NCBI GenBank assembly: GCA_025355005.1
Contig: JANXLV010000276.1
Location: 1 to 64,000, forward strand
Reading direction: 5' to 3'
Origin: Myxococcales bacterium
GTDB taxonomy: Bacteria > Myxococcota_A > Polyangia > Polyangiales > Polyangiaceae
Length of the DNA: 64,000 nucleotides
Shown in pieces: positions 52,687-61,259 of the stretch. The position numbers were made by a program, and so were the translations under genes. Positions within the stretch are counted from its first letter, which is position 1; each line of letters starts with the position of its first letter. The notes under the pieces are model-generated. The model was not told the origin of the DNA. It saw only the letters and a list, made by a program, of their open reading frames with translations, and made no database searches.

Positions 52687-53694
52687 TTAGGGCTTCGGGT
52701 GCGCTAGCAAGAAGTCGATCGCGCCGGGTGCGAAGTCGTGCGTGAACGTCGGGATGTGCGGGGCCCCCTCGATCGTCCACAGCTCCGTCGCGGTGCCGGC
52801 CTTGCATCCCATCGCGTACTTCGTGACGGTGGTCTCGGCGCCGACCACGGCCACTTCGAGGTCCAGGTTTGGTGCCGACGTGTCCGCGGTGGATGAACAG
52901 CCGTCGTACGTGGTCCAGTCGGCGATCGAGGTGGTCGCGCCCGGGAACACGTGGCCAAAGTTCGAGCCGCCGGCGTACGGGATCGTGGTGTCCGCCGTGC
53001 CGTGCACCTCGAGAACGGAGACCGGCGTCTTCGCGGGGCACTTCGTCAGGTCCAGCCACATGGCGCCAGCCAGGCTCACGATGGCGGCGATCTTGTCGCC
53101 GTGCTCGCACGCCATTCGATACGACATGAATGCACCGTTCGAGTGACCGATGAAGTACACGCGCTTCGGATCGACCGTGAAGTGCGCGGAGACCTGATCG
53201 ATGAGGGCCGACAGGTACGCGGAGTCGTCGATGAACGGCGCCTGGAAGTTGCAGCACCCATCGGTGCCGTTCCAGAACAGGTTGCCCATCGCGTCCGCGG
53301 TGCCGTTGGGGCGAACGTAGAGGAAGCCCTTCGAATCCGAGAGCGCCGTGAGCTGGAGATAGTTCTCCTCCGCGTCGCTGGTGGCAGAGTAGCCATGCAA
53401 CATGATCACGAGGGGCGTCGGCGTGCCCTGCACGTAGCTCGGCGGCACGTGCACACCAACGGGGCGACTCCCGCCGATGACGCCGCTCGCATCCGGTCCG
53501 CCGTCCTTGACCGAGGTCGCCGCGTCCGTGGTCGCCGCCCCGCCGTCCGCGTCGTTCGTGCTCGCGTCCGAAAACTGCAGGTCAGGCAACGGCGCGCTGC
53601 TGGTGCCACATGCAGCGAGCGGAATGAAAAGCCCGAGCAGTGCGAGGCTAGCGCGGACTGAAACGCGGGCGGAGGAGCTCTGCATCCGCGACAC
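52687..53694 (-). CDS. LpqC/PHB-depolymerase-family esterase lipoprotein
   Basis: 335 residues. Lipoprotein signal with lipobox LAAC, a Ser/Asp/Ala/Gly linker, then an alpha/beta hydrolase of the LpqC/poly(3-hydroxybutyrate) depolymerase type: VIMLHGYSAT, FIGHSNGAFMSYRMAC with the nucleophile Ser, VHGTADTTIPYAGG with the Asp, and EGAPHIPTF with the His. Cys pairs (GCCN, DGCSS, MGCK) fit a secreted protein. Likely substrates are polyesters or feruloyl-type esters. Confidence 0.85.
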   Translation of the reverse strand: MSRMQSSSARVSVRASLALLGLFIPLAACGTSSAPLPDLQFSDASTNDADGGAATTDAATSVKDGGPDASGVIGGSRPVGVHVPPSYVQGTPTPLVIMLHGYSATSDAEENYLQLTALSDSKGFLYVRPNGTADAMGNLFWNGTDGCCNFQAPFIDDSAYLSALIDQVSAHFTVDPKRVYFIGHSNGAFMSYRMACEHGDKIAAIVSLAGAMWLDLTKCPAKTPVSVLEVHGTADTTIPYAGGSNFGHVFPGATTSIADWTTYDGCSSTADTSAPNLDLEVAVVGAETTVTKYAMGCKAGTATELWTIEGAPHIPTFTHDFAPGAIDFLLAHPKP

Positions 53695-53731
53695 CGTAGG
53701 CGGTTTTGCGGTTGCCAGCTATTGTTGCAGT

Positions 53732-54601
53732 GTGCACTTGCCCGAGGCGCCGTATCCCGACCCGACCGTCTACGCGATCCCGTTCTTCCTGGTGACACTC
53801 TTCGGCGAGATGTGGTTGATGCAGCGCTGGAAGCGCGGCGGCAAGAAGGTGCAGGGCTACGAGCGAAAGGACACGCTCGCGAGTCTGGGGATGGGCGTGG
53901 GCTCACTCGTGGTCGTCGGCGTGATCAATCTGGTCACGTACTCCGTCGCGACGTGGCTCTACCAGTACCGGCTCGTCACGCTCGGCGAAGGCGTGCTCGG
54001 CTGGGCGGTGGCGCTCATCGGCTGGGATTTCTCATTCTACTGGCATCACCGCGTGGAGCATGAGAACCGGCTGCTCTGGGCCTGCCACGTGAACCACCAC
54101 TCCAGCCAGCACTACAACCTGTCGACGGCGCTCAGGCAGCCGTGGACGCCGTTTCCCACCGTCCTGTTCTACGCGCCGTGGGCGCTGCTCGGCGTCGCGC
54201 CGTGGATGATCATGGTCTCCGGCGGCCTCAATCTGGTCTACCAGTACTGGATCCACACGGAGGGCATCCTGCGCATGCCGCGCTGGTACGAGGCGGTGCT
54301 CAACACACCGTCACACCATCGCGTGCATCATGCATCCAATCCTGAGTACCTGGACAAGAACTACGCGGGTGTCCTCATCGTGTGGGACCGCCTCTTCCGC
54401 ACGTTCGAGGAAGAGCGCGCGCCCGTGAGGTTCGGCCTCACGAAGAACATCTCCACGTTCAACCCGCTGCGCATCGCGTTCCACGAGTACGCGTCGATCG
54501 GTCGCGACCTCTGCCGCGCAAAGGGCGTCCGCGAGCGCGCCGGAATCCTCTGGCACGGCCCAGGATGGACAGCCCCGAGCCTCCGCAGCCAGAAGCCCTA
54601 G
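53732..54601 (+). CDS. Sterol desaturase/fatty acid hydroxylase-family protein
   Basis: 289 residues from a GTG start. A membrane enzyme with at least four hydrophobic segments and the full histidine signature: FYWHHRVEHE, HVNHHSSQHYN, TPSHHRVHHASNPEYLDKNY. This places it in the sterol desaturase/C4-methyl-sterol-oxidase/alkylglycerol-monooxygenase superfamily of non-heme di-iron oxygenases, acting on lipid in the cytoplasmic membrane. Specific substrate unknown; myxobacteria make sterols and ether lipids, so both are candidates. Confidence 0.85.
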   Translation: MHLPEAPYPDPTVYAIPFFLVTLFGEMWLMQRWKRGGKKVQGYERKDTLASLGMGVGSLVVVGVINLVTYSVATWLYQYRLVTLGEGVLGWAVALIGWDFSFYWHHRVEHENRLLWACHVNHHSSQHYNLSTALRQPWTPFPTVLFYAPWALLGVAPWMIMVSGGLNLVYQYWIHTEGILRMPRWYEAVLNTPSHHRVHHASNPEYLDKNYAGVLIVWDRLFRTFEEERAPVRFGLTKNISTFNPLRIAFHEYASIGRDLCRAKGVRERAGILWHGPGWTAPSLRSQKP

Positions 54602-54625
54602 AGCAAAAAAACTAGACCAAGAAAA

Positions 54626-56149
54626 CTAGAGCAGCACCCGCCAGGTGGAGCCGGCGGGGGAGTCTGTGATCTCGATGCCCAGCGCGTCGAGCTCCTTGCG
54701 AAGCACGTCTGCCTTCGTGAAGTCCTTGGCGGTGCGCGCGGCGGTGCGATCCTCGAGCTTCTTGTCGATGTCCGCGGCCACGAGGCCCTTGATGCGGAGG
54801 CGACGCTCGCGGACCCGCGCGAGGTAGTCGTGCGTAGGGGTCTGCAAGAGGCCCAGCGGATGCGCGCATGCGTTGATGGCGTCGAGCGCAGCCGCCGCGA
54901 GCCCGCGCACCATCTCGAAGGCCTTCGGGTCCTTCCTGAGCTTCTGCGCGCGCGTTGCGATCTCGTTGCCGGCCTTGGCGGCGTCGCCCAGCACGCTGAG
55001 CGCGACGGGCGTGTTGAGGTCGCGATCGAGCGCATCCAGCACGCGCTCCTTCGCCTCCGCGACGATCTTGGTCTGGCCGGCGAGCTCCTTGGGACCATCC
55101 AGGGAAGCGGGGGCGCCCTCCGCGATGGTCGCGAGCAATTCACGTGTAATATACAAATAGTCCGCGCGGCGTTCGCCCTCGTCCACGCCGGGGAAGCGCA
55201 CGCGGCCGCTCTCTTCCTTCTCCACGTCGAACGACAGCGGACCGCGGTAGTGCGTGCCGAGCAGGAAGTAGCGGAAGCCCTCCGCGTCGTTGCGCTCCAG
55301 CACGTCACGGATGGTGACGAAGTTACCGAGCGACTTGCTCATCTTCTCACTGTCGACGTTGAGGAAGCCGTTGTGCAGCCAGTAGCGCGCGAACGGCTTG
55401 CCGGTGTCCGCCTCGGTCTGGGCGATCTCGTTCTCGTGGTGGGGGAAGATGAGATCCATTCCGCCGCAGTGGATGTCGAGCTCGTCGCCGAGATGCTTCT
55501 GAGCCATCGCGGAGCACTCGATGTGCCAGCCGGGGCGCCCCTTGCCCCACGGGCTCGGCCAGCCGAAGCCCTCGTCCTCGGACCCCTTCCAGAGCGCGAA
55601 GTCGAGCGGGTCCTTCTTCACGTCGCCTACTTCGATGCGCGCGCCGGAGAGCAGGTCGTCGATGTTGCGCTTCGAGAGCTTGCCGTATCCCGCGAAGCTG
55701 CGGACGCTGAAGTAGACGTCGTGGCCCTTGTCCGTCTTTGCGACGTACGCGGCGCCCTTCGCGACGAGACGCTCGACGAGCTCGACGATCTCCGTGATGT
55801 GCGTGGAGACGCGCGGCTCGACCGTGGGCTTCTGCACGCCGATCTCAGCCAGATCCTGGTCGGCGATGAGGCTCATGCGCGCCGACAGCGCGAGCGGCTC
55901 TTCCCCGTTCTCCGCCGCGCGCTTCACGATCTTGTCGTCCACGTCCGTCACGTTGCGGACGTAGACCACGTCGAGCCCGCGCTCGCGAAAGTGGCGCACG
56001 AGCGTGTCGAACGCGACGTTGCTCCGCGCGTGCCCCGCGTGCGCGAGGTCGTACGTGGTCAGCCCGCATTGATAGAGCTTCACCTTCCCGGGTTCGCGGG
56101 GGACAAAGTCTTCGAGCTTCTGCGTGAGCGTATTGTGGAGGCGGATCAT
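54626..56149 (-). CDS. cysS: Cysteinyl-tRNA synthetase
   Basis: 507 residues, normal length. Class I hallmarks: [20 protein letters not shown] (zinc Cys and HIGH equivalent), [27 protein letters not shown] and [14 protein letters not shown] (zinc ligands), [16 protein letters not shown] (KMSKS). It charges tRNA-Cys. It is convergent with the desaturase gene across a 24-base AT-rich gap containing three CTAGA words. Confidence 0.97.
   Translation of the reverse strand: MIRLHNTLTQKLEDFVPREPGKVKLYQCGLTTYDLAHAGHARSNVAFDTLVRHFRERGLDVVYVRNVTDVDDKIVKRAAENGEEPLALSARMSLIADQDLAEIGVQKPTVEPRVSTHITEIVELVERLVAKGAAYVAKTDKGHDVYFSVRSFAGYGKLSKRNIDDLLSGARIEVGDVKKDPLDFALWKGSEDEGFGWPSPWGKGRPGWHIECSAMAQKHLGDELDIHCGGMDLIFPHHENEIAQTEADTGKPFARYWLHNGFLNVDSEKMSKSLGNFVTIRDVLERNDAEGFRYFLLGTHYRGPLSFDVEKEESGRVRFPGVDEGERRADYLYITRELLATIAEGAPASLDGPKELAGQTKIVAEAKERVLDALDRDLNTPVALSVLGDAAKAGNEIATRAQKLRKDPKAFEMVRGLAAAALDAINACAHPLGLLQTPTHDYLARVRERRLRIKGLVAADIDKKLEDRTAARTAKDFTKADVLRKELDALGIEITDSPAGSTWRVLL
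55144..55155 (-). repeat. Dispersed TGCAT motif copy (exact)
   Basis: The minus strand reads TGTATATTACAC followed by GTGAATTGC inside cysS. The codons TAT TTG TAT ATT ACA CGT GAA TTG are strikingly AT-rich for this gene. Confidence 0.5.
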
Positions 56150-56197
56150 CGTGGTCTCTGAGTTCCGCGATCGATGATATCAAAAGGGTGCTCGTTC

Positions 56198-56758
56198 ATG
56201 CGGGAATCCGGTACGTCACCCGTCATTCACCTCGCGCATCTCGCGGCTTGCGCAGCTGTCGGCGCTCTCCTCTTGCTCGTGGGGTGCGGCGCGCCCACAG
56301 CCGCGCACGGCGAGACCGTCTACCGCGAAGGTGCCGTGGCGTTCAAGCTGCCGGAGACGCCCCCGAGCTGGAAGCAGATCAAGGTCTCGCACGCGGCCCT
56401 GAGCTACCGCGACGACGTTCACGACGCGAGCATCCTCGTCAACGGACGCTGCACCACGCTGGATGGCGACACGCCGCTCCTCGCGCTGACGAATCACCTG
56501 GTGATGGGCACCACCGAGCGCGTGGTGGAGAGCCAGGCCGTGGAGCCGTTCGACAATCGAGAGGCACTGCACACGCGGCTCACCGCCAAGCTGGATGGCG
56601 TGCCGTTCGGCTTCGACATCTTCGTCCTCAAGAAGGATGGCTGCGTCTACGACTTCGTCTACGTGGCATCGCACGACGTGATTGACGGCGGCGCGCCCGT
56701 GTTCGACGCGTTCGTGCGTGGCTTCCGGACGCTGCCGGGCTCCGGAGCGAAGATCTGA
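56198..56758 (+). CDS. Lipoprotein upstream of an MlaE-type permease
   Basis: 186 residues from the ATG at 56198. Hydrophobic signal CAAVGALLLLVGC with lipobox, then a small soluble domain (AVAFKLPETPPSWKQIKVSHAALSY, ASILVNGRCTTLDGDTPLLALTNHLVMGTTERVV, DGVPFGFDIFVLKKDGCVYDFVYVASHD). The domain resembles small envelope lipoproteins of myxobacteria; family uncertain. Its stop shares one base with the start of the MlaE gene, so it is likely a periplasmic partner of that transporter. Confidence 0.65.
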   Translation: MRESGTSPVIHLAHLAACAAVGALLLLVGCGAPTAAHGETVYREGAVAFKLPETPPSWKQIKVSHAALSYRDDVHDASILVNGRCTTLDGDTPLLALTNHLVMGTTERVVESQAVEPFDNREALHTRLTAKLDGVPFGFDIFVLKKDGCVYDFVYVASHDVIDGGAPVFDAFVRGFRTLPGSGAKI

Positions 56759-57525
56759 TGGAGGGCGGGAGCTTCACGCGGTTCATCGAGGCGCTCGGTG
56801 AGATCGCCGTGCTGGTGCGCGCCACCATGCGGTCCCTTTTCAAGCGGCCGCTCGAGATCTCTTCCACGCTCTACCAGATGGAGTCGCTCGGCGTGCGCTC
56901 GCTCGGGATCGTGACGGTGACGTCCGTGTTCATCGGCATGGTCATGACCATCCAGTTCGCGTTCGGCCTGCGCCGCTTCGGCGGCCTGGAGTACGCGCCA
57001 CGCGTCATCGTCCTCTCGTTCCTTCGCGAGCTCGCGCCCACGCTCACCGCTGTCATCGTGGGCGGACGCATCGCCAGCGGCATGGCCGCGGAGGTGGGGG
57101 CCATGGACGTCACCGAGCAGGTGGATGCGATCCGCGCGCTCGGCGCGGACCCGGCAAAGAAGCTGGTGCTCCCGCGCGTGGTCGCCGCCACGCTCGTCAT
57201 GCCGCTGCTCAGCGTCTACGCGCTCGTGCTCGGCATCATCGGCTCCATGGGCATCTGCCACTTCCAGTACGACATCAGCCCGAGGGCCTACGTCCTGTCC
57301 GCCATGGAGGTCATCAAGATCAGTGACTTCATCAGCGGCATCGCCAAGACGCCAGTCTTCGGCTTCATCATCGCCATGACGGGCTGCTACTTCGGCATGC
57401 ACACCCGCGGCGGCACGGAAGGCGTGGGACAGGCGACCACGCGCACCGTGGTGGCCGTGTCGATCGCCATCCTGATCGCCGATCTCCTCCTCACCAAGCT
57501 GTTCATCACCATCCTGTCCCAGTGA
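56758..57525 (+). CDS. MlaE/YrbE-family ABC transporter permease
   Basis: 255 residues with about five transmembrane helices and the family core: TSVFIGMVMTIQFAFGLRRFGG, RELAPTLTAVIVGGRIASGMAAEVGAMDVTEQVDAI, LVLPRVVAATLVMPLLSVYA. MlaE is the permease of the Mla lipid transport system between outer and inner membrane. No MlaF ATPase or MlaD substrate-binding gene is adjacent; the following genes are a small membrane protein and an FtsX-type permease. The stop overlaps the next start (GTGA). Confidence 0.9.
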   Translation: MEGGSFTRFIEALGEIAVLVRATMRSLFKRPLEISSTLYQMESLGVRSLGIVTVTSVFIGMVMTIQFAFGLRRFGGLEYAPRVIVLSFLRELAPTLTAVIVGGRIASGMAAEVGAMDVTEQVDAIRALGADPAKKLVLPRVVAATLVMPLLSVYALVLGIIGSMGICHFQYDISPRAYVLSAMEVIKISDFISGIAKTPVFGFIIAMTGCYFGMHTRGGTEGVGQATTRTVVAVSIAILIADLLLTKLFITILSQ

Positions 57526-57863
57526 GCAAGAACACCTTCGAGACAGCCTTCATCTCCGCGACGCTGCTGTCGCTTGCCGCGCTCGTGCTGGTGCCGATAC
57601 ATGCAAACTACATGCGTGTGCGCAGGCGCGCGGATGCGTCCGCCATCGCGGAGATCGCCACGCGCCTGCCTTCTGGCGATCTCGCGCTCTCGGGCGGCGC
57701 GCGGTGGCTCCGGTTCCCATCGCTGGAGGAGCCGGGCGCAGCGTTCGCTGACGGACCCGCAGTACCAGACCCGGACCCCGCAGGTGGAATGATGGCGCCC
57801 CCGCGCGAGCTGTACAACGAACGCGCGAACCCCGGCACGCACGCGGTGCCCACCAGCAAATGA
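57522..57863 (+). CDS. Small single-TM protein in the MlaE operon
   Basis: 113 residues from a GTG overlapping the MlaE stop. One N-terminal transmembrane helix (ISATLLSLAALVLVPIHANYM), then a polar segment with no recognised domain. Coupled upstream and downstream (ATGA into the FtsX gene), so it is probably an accessory subunit of the transport assembly. Confidence 0.6.
   Translation: MSKNTFETAFISATLLSLAALVLVPIHANYMRVRRRADASAIAEIATRLPSGDLALSGGARWLRFPSLEEPGAAFADGPAVPDPDPAGGMMAPPRELYNERANPGTHAVPTSK
57602..57613 (+). repeat. Dispersed TGCAT motif copy (1 mismatch)
   Basis: TGCAAACTACAT followed by GCGTGTGCG inside the small single-TM gene. Confidence 0.3.
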
Positions 57864-59056
57864 GCAAGTCGCACCAGAATCCCACGCTGCTGCTCCTTCG
57901 CTTTGCCGTCAGCGGCCTGAAGCGTCGCCGCGCGAAGGCGCTCGCCGTCGGTGGCGGGCTCTTCTTTGCAGTCGCACTGCTCTCCGCGGTTCTCTTTCTC
58001 TCCGACGCGCTTCGCGCAGAGTCGCAGCGCGCCGAGGCAGCGTGGCCGCACCTCACCGTCTCGTCGCTCAAGGGCGGACGGCCCACGGCGACATCCGTGC
58101 ATGATGCATCCAAGCTCCGCGACATCCTGGCCGTGGGCTCCGTTCGCCCGCGCGTGTGGGGCTACGTGTTTCTCCCGGCTCTGCAGGGCAACGTGACTGT
58201 GGTGGGCGTCTCCTCGGAGCCCGCGCCGCCGGAGATGGCGCTCCGCGCGTCGCTCGGGAGCGGTCGTGATCTCGTGCTGGGCGCGCACGAGATGGTGACG
58301 GGGAAGGATCTGGCCACGTTCCTCGGCCTGCGCGCCGGCGACGAGCTCGGCCTGCCGTCTGTTTCGCCGAAGGCAAAGCCGCTGAAGCTCGTGGGCACGT
58401 TCGCCTCCAACGTGGACCTCTACACCACGGATGTGGTGCTCATGGACGAGGCGGATGCACGCGCGGTCCTGGGCTACGCGGACGACGAGGCCACGGACCT
58501 CGCGGTGACGCTCACGAACGAAGCGGAGAGCGCGGTGGTGGTGAAGACGGTGACGGAGCGGCTTCCCGGCGCGCGCGTGATCGAGCGCGGCTCGGCGACG
58601 CGTGCGTACGTGCTCGCTTACGGTAGGCGCGCTGGCCTGGTGCTTGCGGCGTGCATCCCGGTGATCCTCGCGTTGCTCATGATCGCGTGGGATCGGCTGA
58701 GCGGCGCGGGGCCGGAGGAGCGACGCGAGATCGCGGTCCTCAAGGCCGTGGGCTTCTCCACGAAGGACGTGCTCTGGCTGAAGCTCGCGGAGTCGCTCGC
58801 GACGGGCGTGCTCGCCACGGCGCTCGGCATCGTCGTGGGATACGTGTGGGTGTTCGCGCTCGGTGCGCCGGGGCTGCGCGCCGCGCTCGTGGGTTGGAGC
58901 GTGCTCTATCCGGACGCGCCGCTCACGCCCGCAGTGGATGCGGCCGAAGTGCTCGGCCTCTCGCTCGCGATCCTGGGCCCGTTCGCGCTCCTCAGCATCG
59001 TGCCGGCATGGCGCGCCGCCATCGTGGACCCCATGGATGTCCTGCGATCGGGGTGA
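57860..59056 (+). CDS. FtsX/MacB-type ABC transporter permease
   Basis: 398 residues. An N-terminal transmembrane helix (AKALAVGGGLFFAVALLSAVLF), a large periplasmic domain, then three helices (LVLAACIPVILALLMIAW, LKLAESLATGVLATALGIVVGY, LSLAILGPFALLSIVPAWRA) with the RREIAVLKAVGFSTKDVL coupling-helix segment typical of FtsX/MacB/LolC permeases. The cognate ATPase is not adjacent. Its presence in one operon with an MlaE permease is unusual and suggests a composite lipid or lipoprotein export system. Confidence 0.82.
   Translation: MSKSHQNPTLLLLRFAVSGLKRRRAKALAVGGGLFFAVALLSAVLFLSDALRAESQRAEAAWPHLTVSSLKGGRPTATSVHDASKLRDILAVGSVRPRVWGYVFLPALQGNVTVVGVSSEPAPPEMALRASLGSGRDLVLGAHEMVTGKDLATFLGLRAGDELGLPSVSPKAKPLKLVGTFASNVDLYTTDVVLMDEADARAVLGYADDEATDLAVTLTNEAESAVVVKTVTERLPGARVIERGSATRAYVLAYGRRAGLVLAACIPVILALLMIAWDRLSGAGPEERREIAVLKAVGFSTKDVLWLKLAESLATGVLATALGIVVGYVWVFALGAPGLRAALVGWSVLYPDAPLTPAVDAAEVLGLSLAILGPFALLSIVPAWRAAIVDPMDVLRSG
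58097..58108 (-). repeat. Dispersed TGCAT motif copy (1 mismatch)
   Basis: The minus strand reads TGCATCATGCAC inside the FtsX permease gene (codons for SVHDAS). Confidence 0.3.
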
Positions 59057-59096
59057 TCCTGGCCCCCGCCGAAAGTCTGATATCCTTTCAGTCTGC

Positions 59097-59543
59097 ATGG
59101 CAAACCCGGAAGTCTTCTCGCTCGAGGCTGCGAACGCGCTGCTCCCGCGCATCCGTACGATCTGCGAGCGGCAGTTCGCGCGGCGCCGGGACATCGAGAG
59201 CGCGCTTCAGAACCTGGGTGAGAAGACCGGTGAGACGGGGCAGAACGGCGGCACGGTCACCATGTCCGCGGACGACAACCCGTCCGTGCGCGAGATGAAG
59301 CGCGAGATCGTCACGCTGGTGGAGCGCTATCGCGCGGGCTGGCGCGAGGTCGAGGGCCTTGGCGTGGTCGTGAAGGATCCGCGGGTGGGCCTGTGCGACT
59401 TCCTGGGCGAGCTCGACGGCCGCCCCGTCTACTTCTGCTGGCGATACGGCGAGGATCGCGTGAGCCATTGGCACGCGCTGCACGAGGGAGCCGCGAGCCG
59501 CAGAGCGCTCGAGGAAGAAAAGCGCAAGCGCCTCATCAACTGA
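59097..59543 (+). CDS. DUF2203-family protein
   Basis: 148 residues from the ATG at 59097. DUF2203 landmarks: VFSLEAANALLPRIR, LVERYRAGWREVEGLGVVVKDPRVGLCDFLGELDGRPVYFCWRYGEDRVSHWHALHEG. The family is small and cytosolic, of unknown function, and common in actinobacteria and myxobacteria. The FolE gene starts nine bases later, so it may belong to that operon. Confidence 0.8.
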   Translation: MANPEVFSLEAANALLPRIRTICERQFARRRDIESALQNLGEKTGETGQNGGTVTMSADDNPSVREMKREIVTLVERYRAGWREVEGLGVVVKDPRVGLCDFLGELDGRPVYFCWRYGEDRVSHWHALHEGAASRRALEEEKRKRLIN

Positions 59544-59552
59544 GGATCCAGC

Positions 59553-60116
59553 ATGGACAAACCTGACCGAGCCGCAGCCGAGCGCGCGATCGATGAGTTC
59601 CTGCGGGCGCTCGGGCGTGATCCCGCCGCCGAGCCGGAGCTGCGGCACACCAAGACGCGCGTCGTGAACGCCTTCGTCGATCAGCTGTGTGTAGGATACA
59701 CGCAAGATCCGAACGCCGCGCTCGCTGAGCACGCAATCGACGGTGTCCGTGGCGAGGTCATCGTGCGCGGAATCCCCGTGCTCACGACGTGCCCGCACCA
59801 CCTGATGCTGGCGACCGGCGAAGCCACAGTGGGCTTTCTGGCGACAGGTCGCGGCGTGGGCCTGGGAGCCATCGCGGACGTCGTGCGGATCTGTTCGCGA
59901 AGGCTCATCTTGCAAGAGGCCATCGGCGACGACGTGTGTCGCGCCATTCACGAGGTGCTGGCGCCTGCGTGGGTCTTCTGCCGCGTCACGCTCGCGCACG
60001 GCTGCATGCGCGTCGCGGATGATTCGCTGTCGCGGACCACCGTGGAGACCCTGGCCATACGGGGCGACGTGCCCGCGTCGGCGCTCGCCCTGCCGCAGAC
60101 CGAGGTCCGCGCGTGA
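59553..60116 (+). CDS. folE: GTP cyclohydrolase I (FolE-type)
   Basis: 187 residues. GTP cyclohydrolase I core: zinc ligands Cys80 and His83 in TTCPHHLML and Cys151 in AHGCMRV, GVGLGAIADVVRICSRRLILQEAIGDDV, and a C-terminal SRTTVETLAIRG. It converts GTP to dihydroneopterin triphosphate for folate or biopterin. It is shorter and more divergent than E. coli FolE, and the downstream genes (SDR, Rieske) are not folate genes, so a specialised pterin pathway is possible. Confidence 0.82.
   Translation: MDKPDRAAAERAIDEFLRALGRDPAAEPELRHTKTRVVNAFVDQLCVGYTQDPNAALAEHAIDGVRGEVIVRGIPVLTTCPHHLMLATGEATVGFLATGRGVGLGAIADVVRICSRRLILQEAIGDDVCRAIHEVLAPAWVFCRVTLAHGCMRVADDSLSRTTVETLAIRGDVPASALALPQTEVRA
59689..59700 (-). 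repeat. Dispersed TGCAT motif copy (exact)
   Basis: The minus strand reads TGTATCCTACAC followed by ACAGC inside folE (codons for LCVGYTQ). Confidence 0.4.
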
Positions 60117-60796
60117 GGACGGCGCTCGTCACCGGAGCAGGGCGCGGGATTGGTCGCGCCGTGGCCGTGTCACTCGCCAAGCGCGGGTGGCATATCGCGC
60201 TCGTGTCTCGCACCGCGAGCGAGCTCATGGAGACACACGCCCTCGTGCTGGACGAGGGACAGCGCGCGTTCGCCGTCGCATGTGACGTCTCGCGCCCGGA
60301 AGAGGTGAAGGCAGCGCGTGATCGCATCGCCAGTGAGCTCGGTGCGCCAGAGGTGGTCGTGTGCGCCGCGGGCATCGTGCGTCGTGTGCCTGTGCTGGAC
60401 ATGACCGACGACGATTTCGATCAGGTCATCCGCGTGAACCTCCACGGCGTCTTCTACTGCGCGCGCACCTTCGTCCCCGCCATGCGCGCCGCGCGAACCG
60501 GCCGTTTCGTCGTGGTCTCGAGCATCTCGGCCACGCTCGGGTCCGCGAGTCAGAGCGCGTACGCGGCCTCCAAGTGGGGCGTCGACGGGTTCATGAAGTC
60601 GCTCGCGGAGGAGCTGCGCGGCAGCGGCGTGGCCGCGATGAGCGTGCGCCCGGGCGCCGTGAACACGCGCATGCTGGAGGGGTCGCCGTATCCGGCGCAG
60701 ATGCAGGCAGAGGACGTGGCCAACCTGGTTACCTATGCATGCCTCGACGCGCCGCTCTCCATGAACGCCAGCGCGATCGACATCTTCGGCCCATGA
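60113..60796 (+). CDS. Short-chain dehydrogenase/reductase
   Basis: 227 residues from a GTG overlapping the folE stop. Classical SDR: TGAGRGIG at 7-14 for NAD(P), VVVCAAGI, active-site Ser in VVVSSIS, and Tyr150-x3-Lys154 in SAYAASKWG. It is slightly short at the C-terminus. FabG-like overall. Because it is co-translated with FolE, a sepiapterin- or dihydropteridine-reductase-like role is conceivable, but sequence alone does not show it. Confidence 0.87.
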   Translation: MRTALVTGAGRGIGRAVAVSLAKRGWHIALVSRTASELMETHALVLDEGQRAFAVACDVSRPEEVKAARDRIASELGAPEVVVCAAGIVRRVPVLDMTDDDFDQVIRVNLHGVFYCARTFVPAMRAARTGRFVVVSSISATLGSASQSAYAASKWGVDGFMKSLAEELRGSGVAAMSVRPGAVNTRMLEGSPYPAQMQAEDVANLVTYACLDAPLSMNASAIDIFGP

Positions 60797-61131
60797 CGAA
60801 GAAGCTGGTTGGCAGAGTTCCGCGCGCGGAGGCGGAGCTGAAGAAGATGCTGCGGATGGACTACCCGCCGTTCGACGTGCTGCTGGTCTTCGACGAGGGC
60901 CGCTTCTTTGCGATCGAGGACGCGTGCAACCACGCGGGCGCGAGCCTGGAGCCCGGATACGTGGAGAATGCATGCATCGTGTGCCCGGTGCACGGCTACA
61001 AGTTCTCGCTGGAGACCGGTGAGCTGCTCGCGCCGAAGGGCCTCTGCGATTCGCAGCGCACGTTCACCGTGGAGCTCCTCCCGGATGAGGTCGTGGTCTG
61101 GGACACGTTCTCGCTGCTCGTCGTCCGGTGA
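60793..61131 (+). CDS. Rieske [2Fe-2S] ferredoxin-like protein
   Basis: 112 residues, starting in the SDR stop (ATGA). Rieske ligands Cys45-Asn-His47 and Cys64-Pro-Val-His67, with the usual surrounding loops (DACNHAGASLE, CPVHGYKFSLETG). No membrane anchor, so it is a soluble electron carrier of the NirD/biphenyl-ferredoxin type. The last gene of the folE-SDR operon; it may pass electrons to an oxygenase elsewhere, such as the desaturase-family protein or the P450. Confidence 0.85.
   Translation: MTKKLVGRVPRAEAELKKMLRMDYPPFDVLLVFDEGRFFAIEDACNHAGASLEPGYVENACIVCPVHGYKFSLETGELLAPKGLCDSQRTFTVELLPDEVVVWDTFSLLVVR
60961..60972 (-). repeat. Dispersed TGCAT motif copy (exact)
   Basis: The minus strand reads TGCATTCTCCAC followed by GTATCC inside the Rieske gene, preceded by another TGCA (codons for YVENACIV). 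Confidence 0.45.
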
Positions 61132-61239
61132 TATGTTGCGGCGATGCGTTCCCGGCGACCCCACGGAGCTTCATGTTCACGCTGGCGATCCCCCTCGCGG
61201 CGCGGCGTGCAGCGCGTTCGGCGGACGAGCTCAGAACGT

Positions 61240-61258
61240 GTAGCTCACCAGCAGTGAG
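61240..61258. terminator. Hairpin between convergent genes
   Basis: AGCTCAC-CAGCA-GTGAGCT, seven pairs with a five-base loop, in the 128-base gap between the Rieske gene and the outer-membrane protein gene. CAAAATG follows on the + strand. Confidence 0.5.
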
Positions 61259-61259
61259 C

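Noticed and set aside
55141-55160. CACGTG-containing site near oriC considered as parS
   Set aside because: It lacks the TGTTTCACGTGAAACA symmetry; it belongs to the dispersed TGCAT motif in cysS. No convincing parS was seen in the window.
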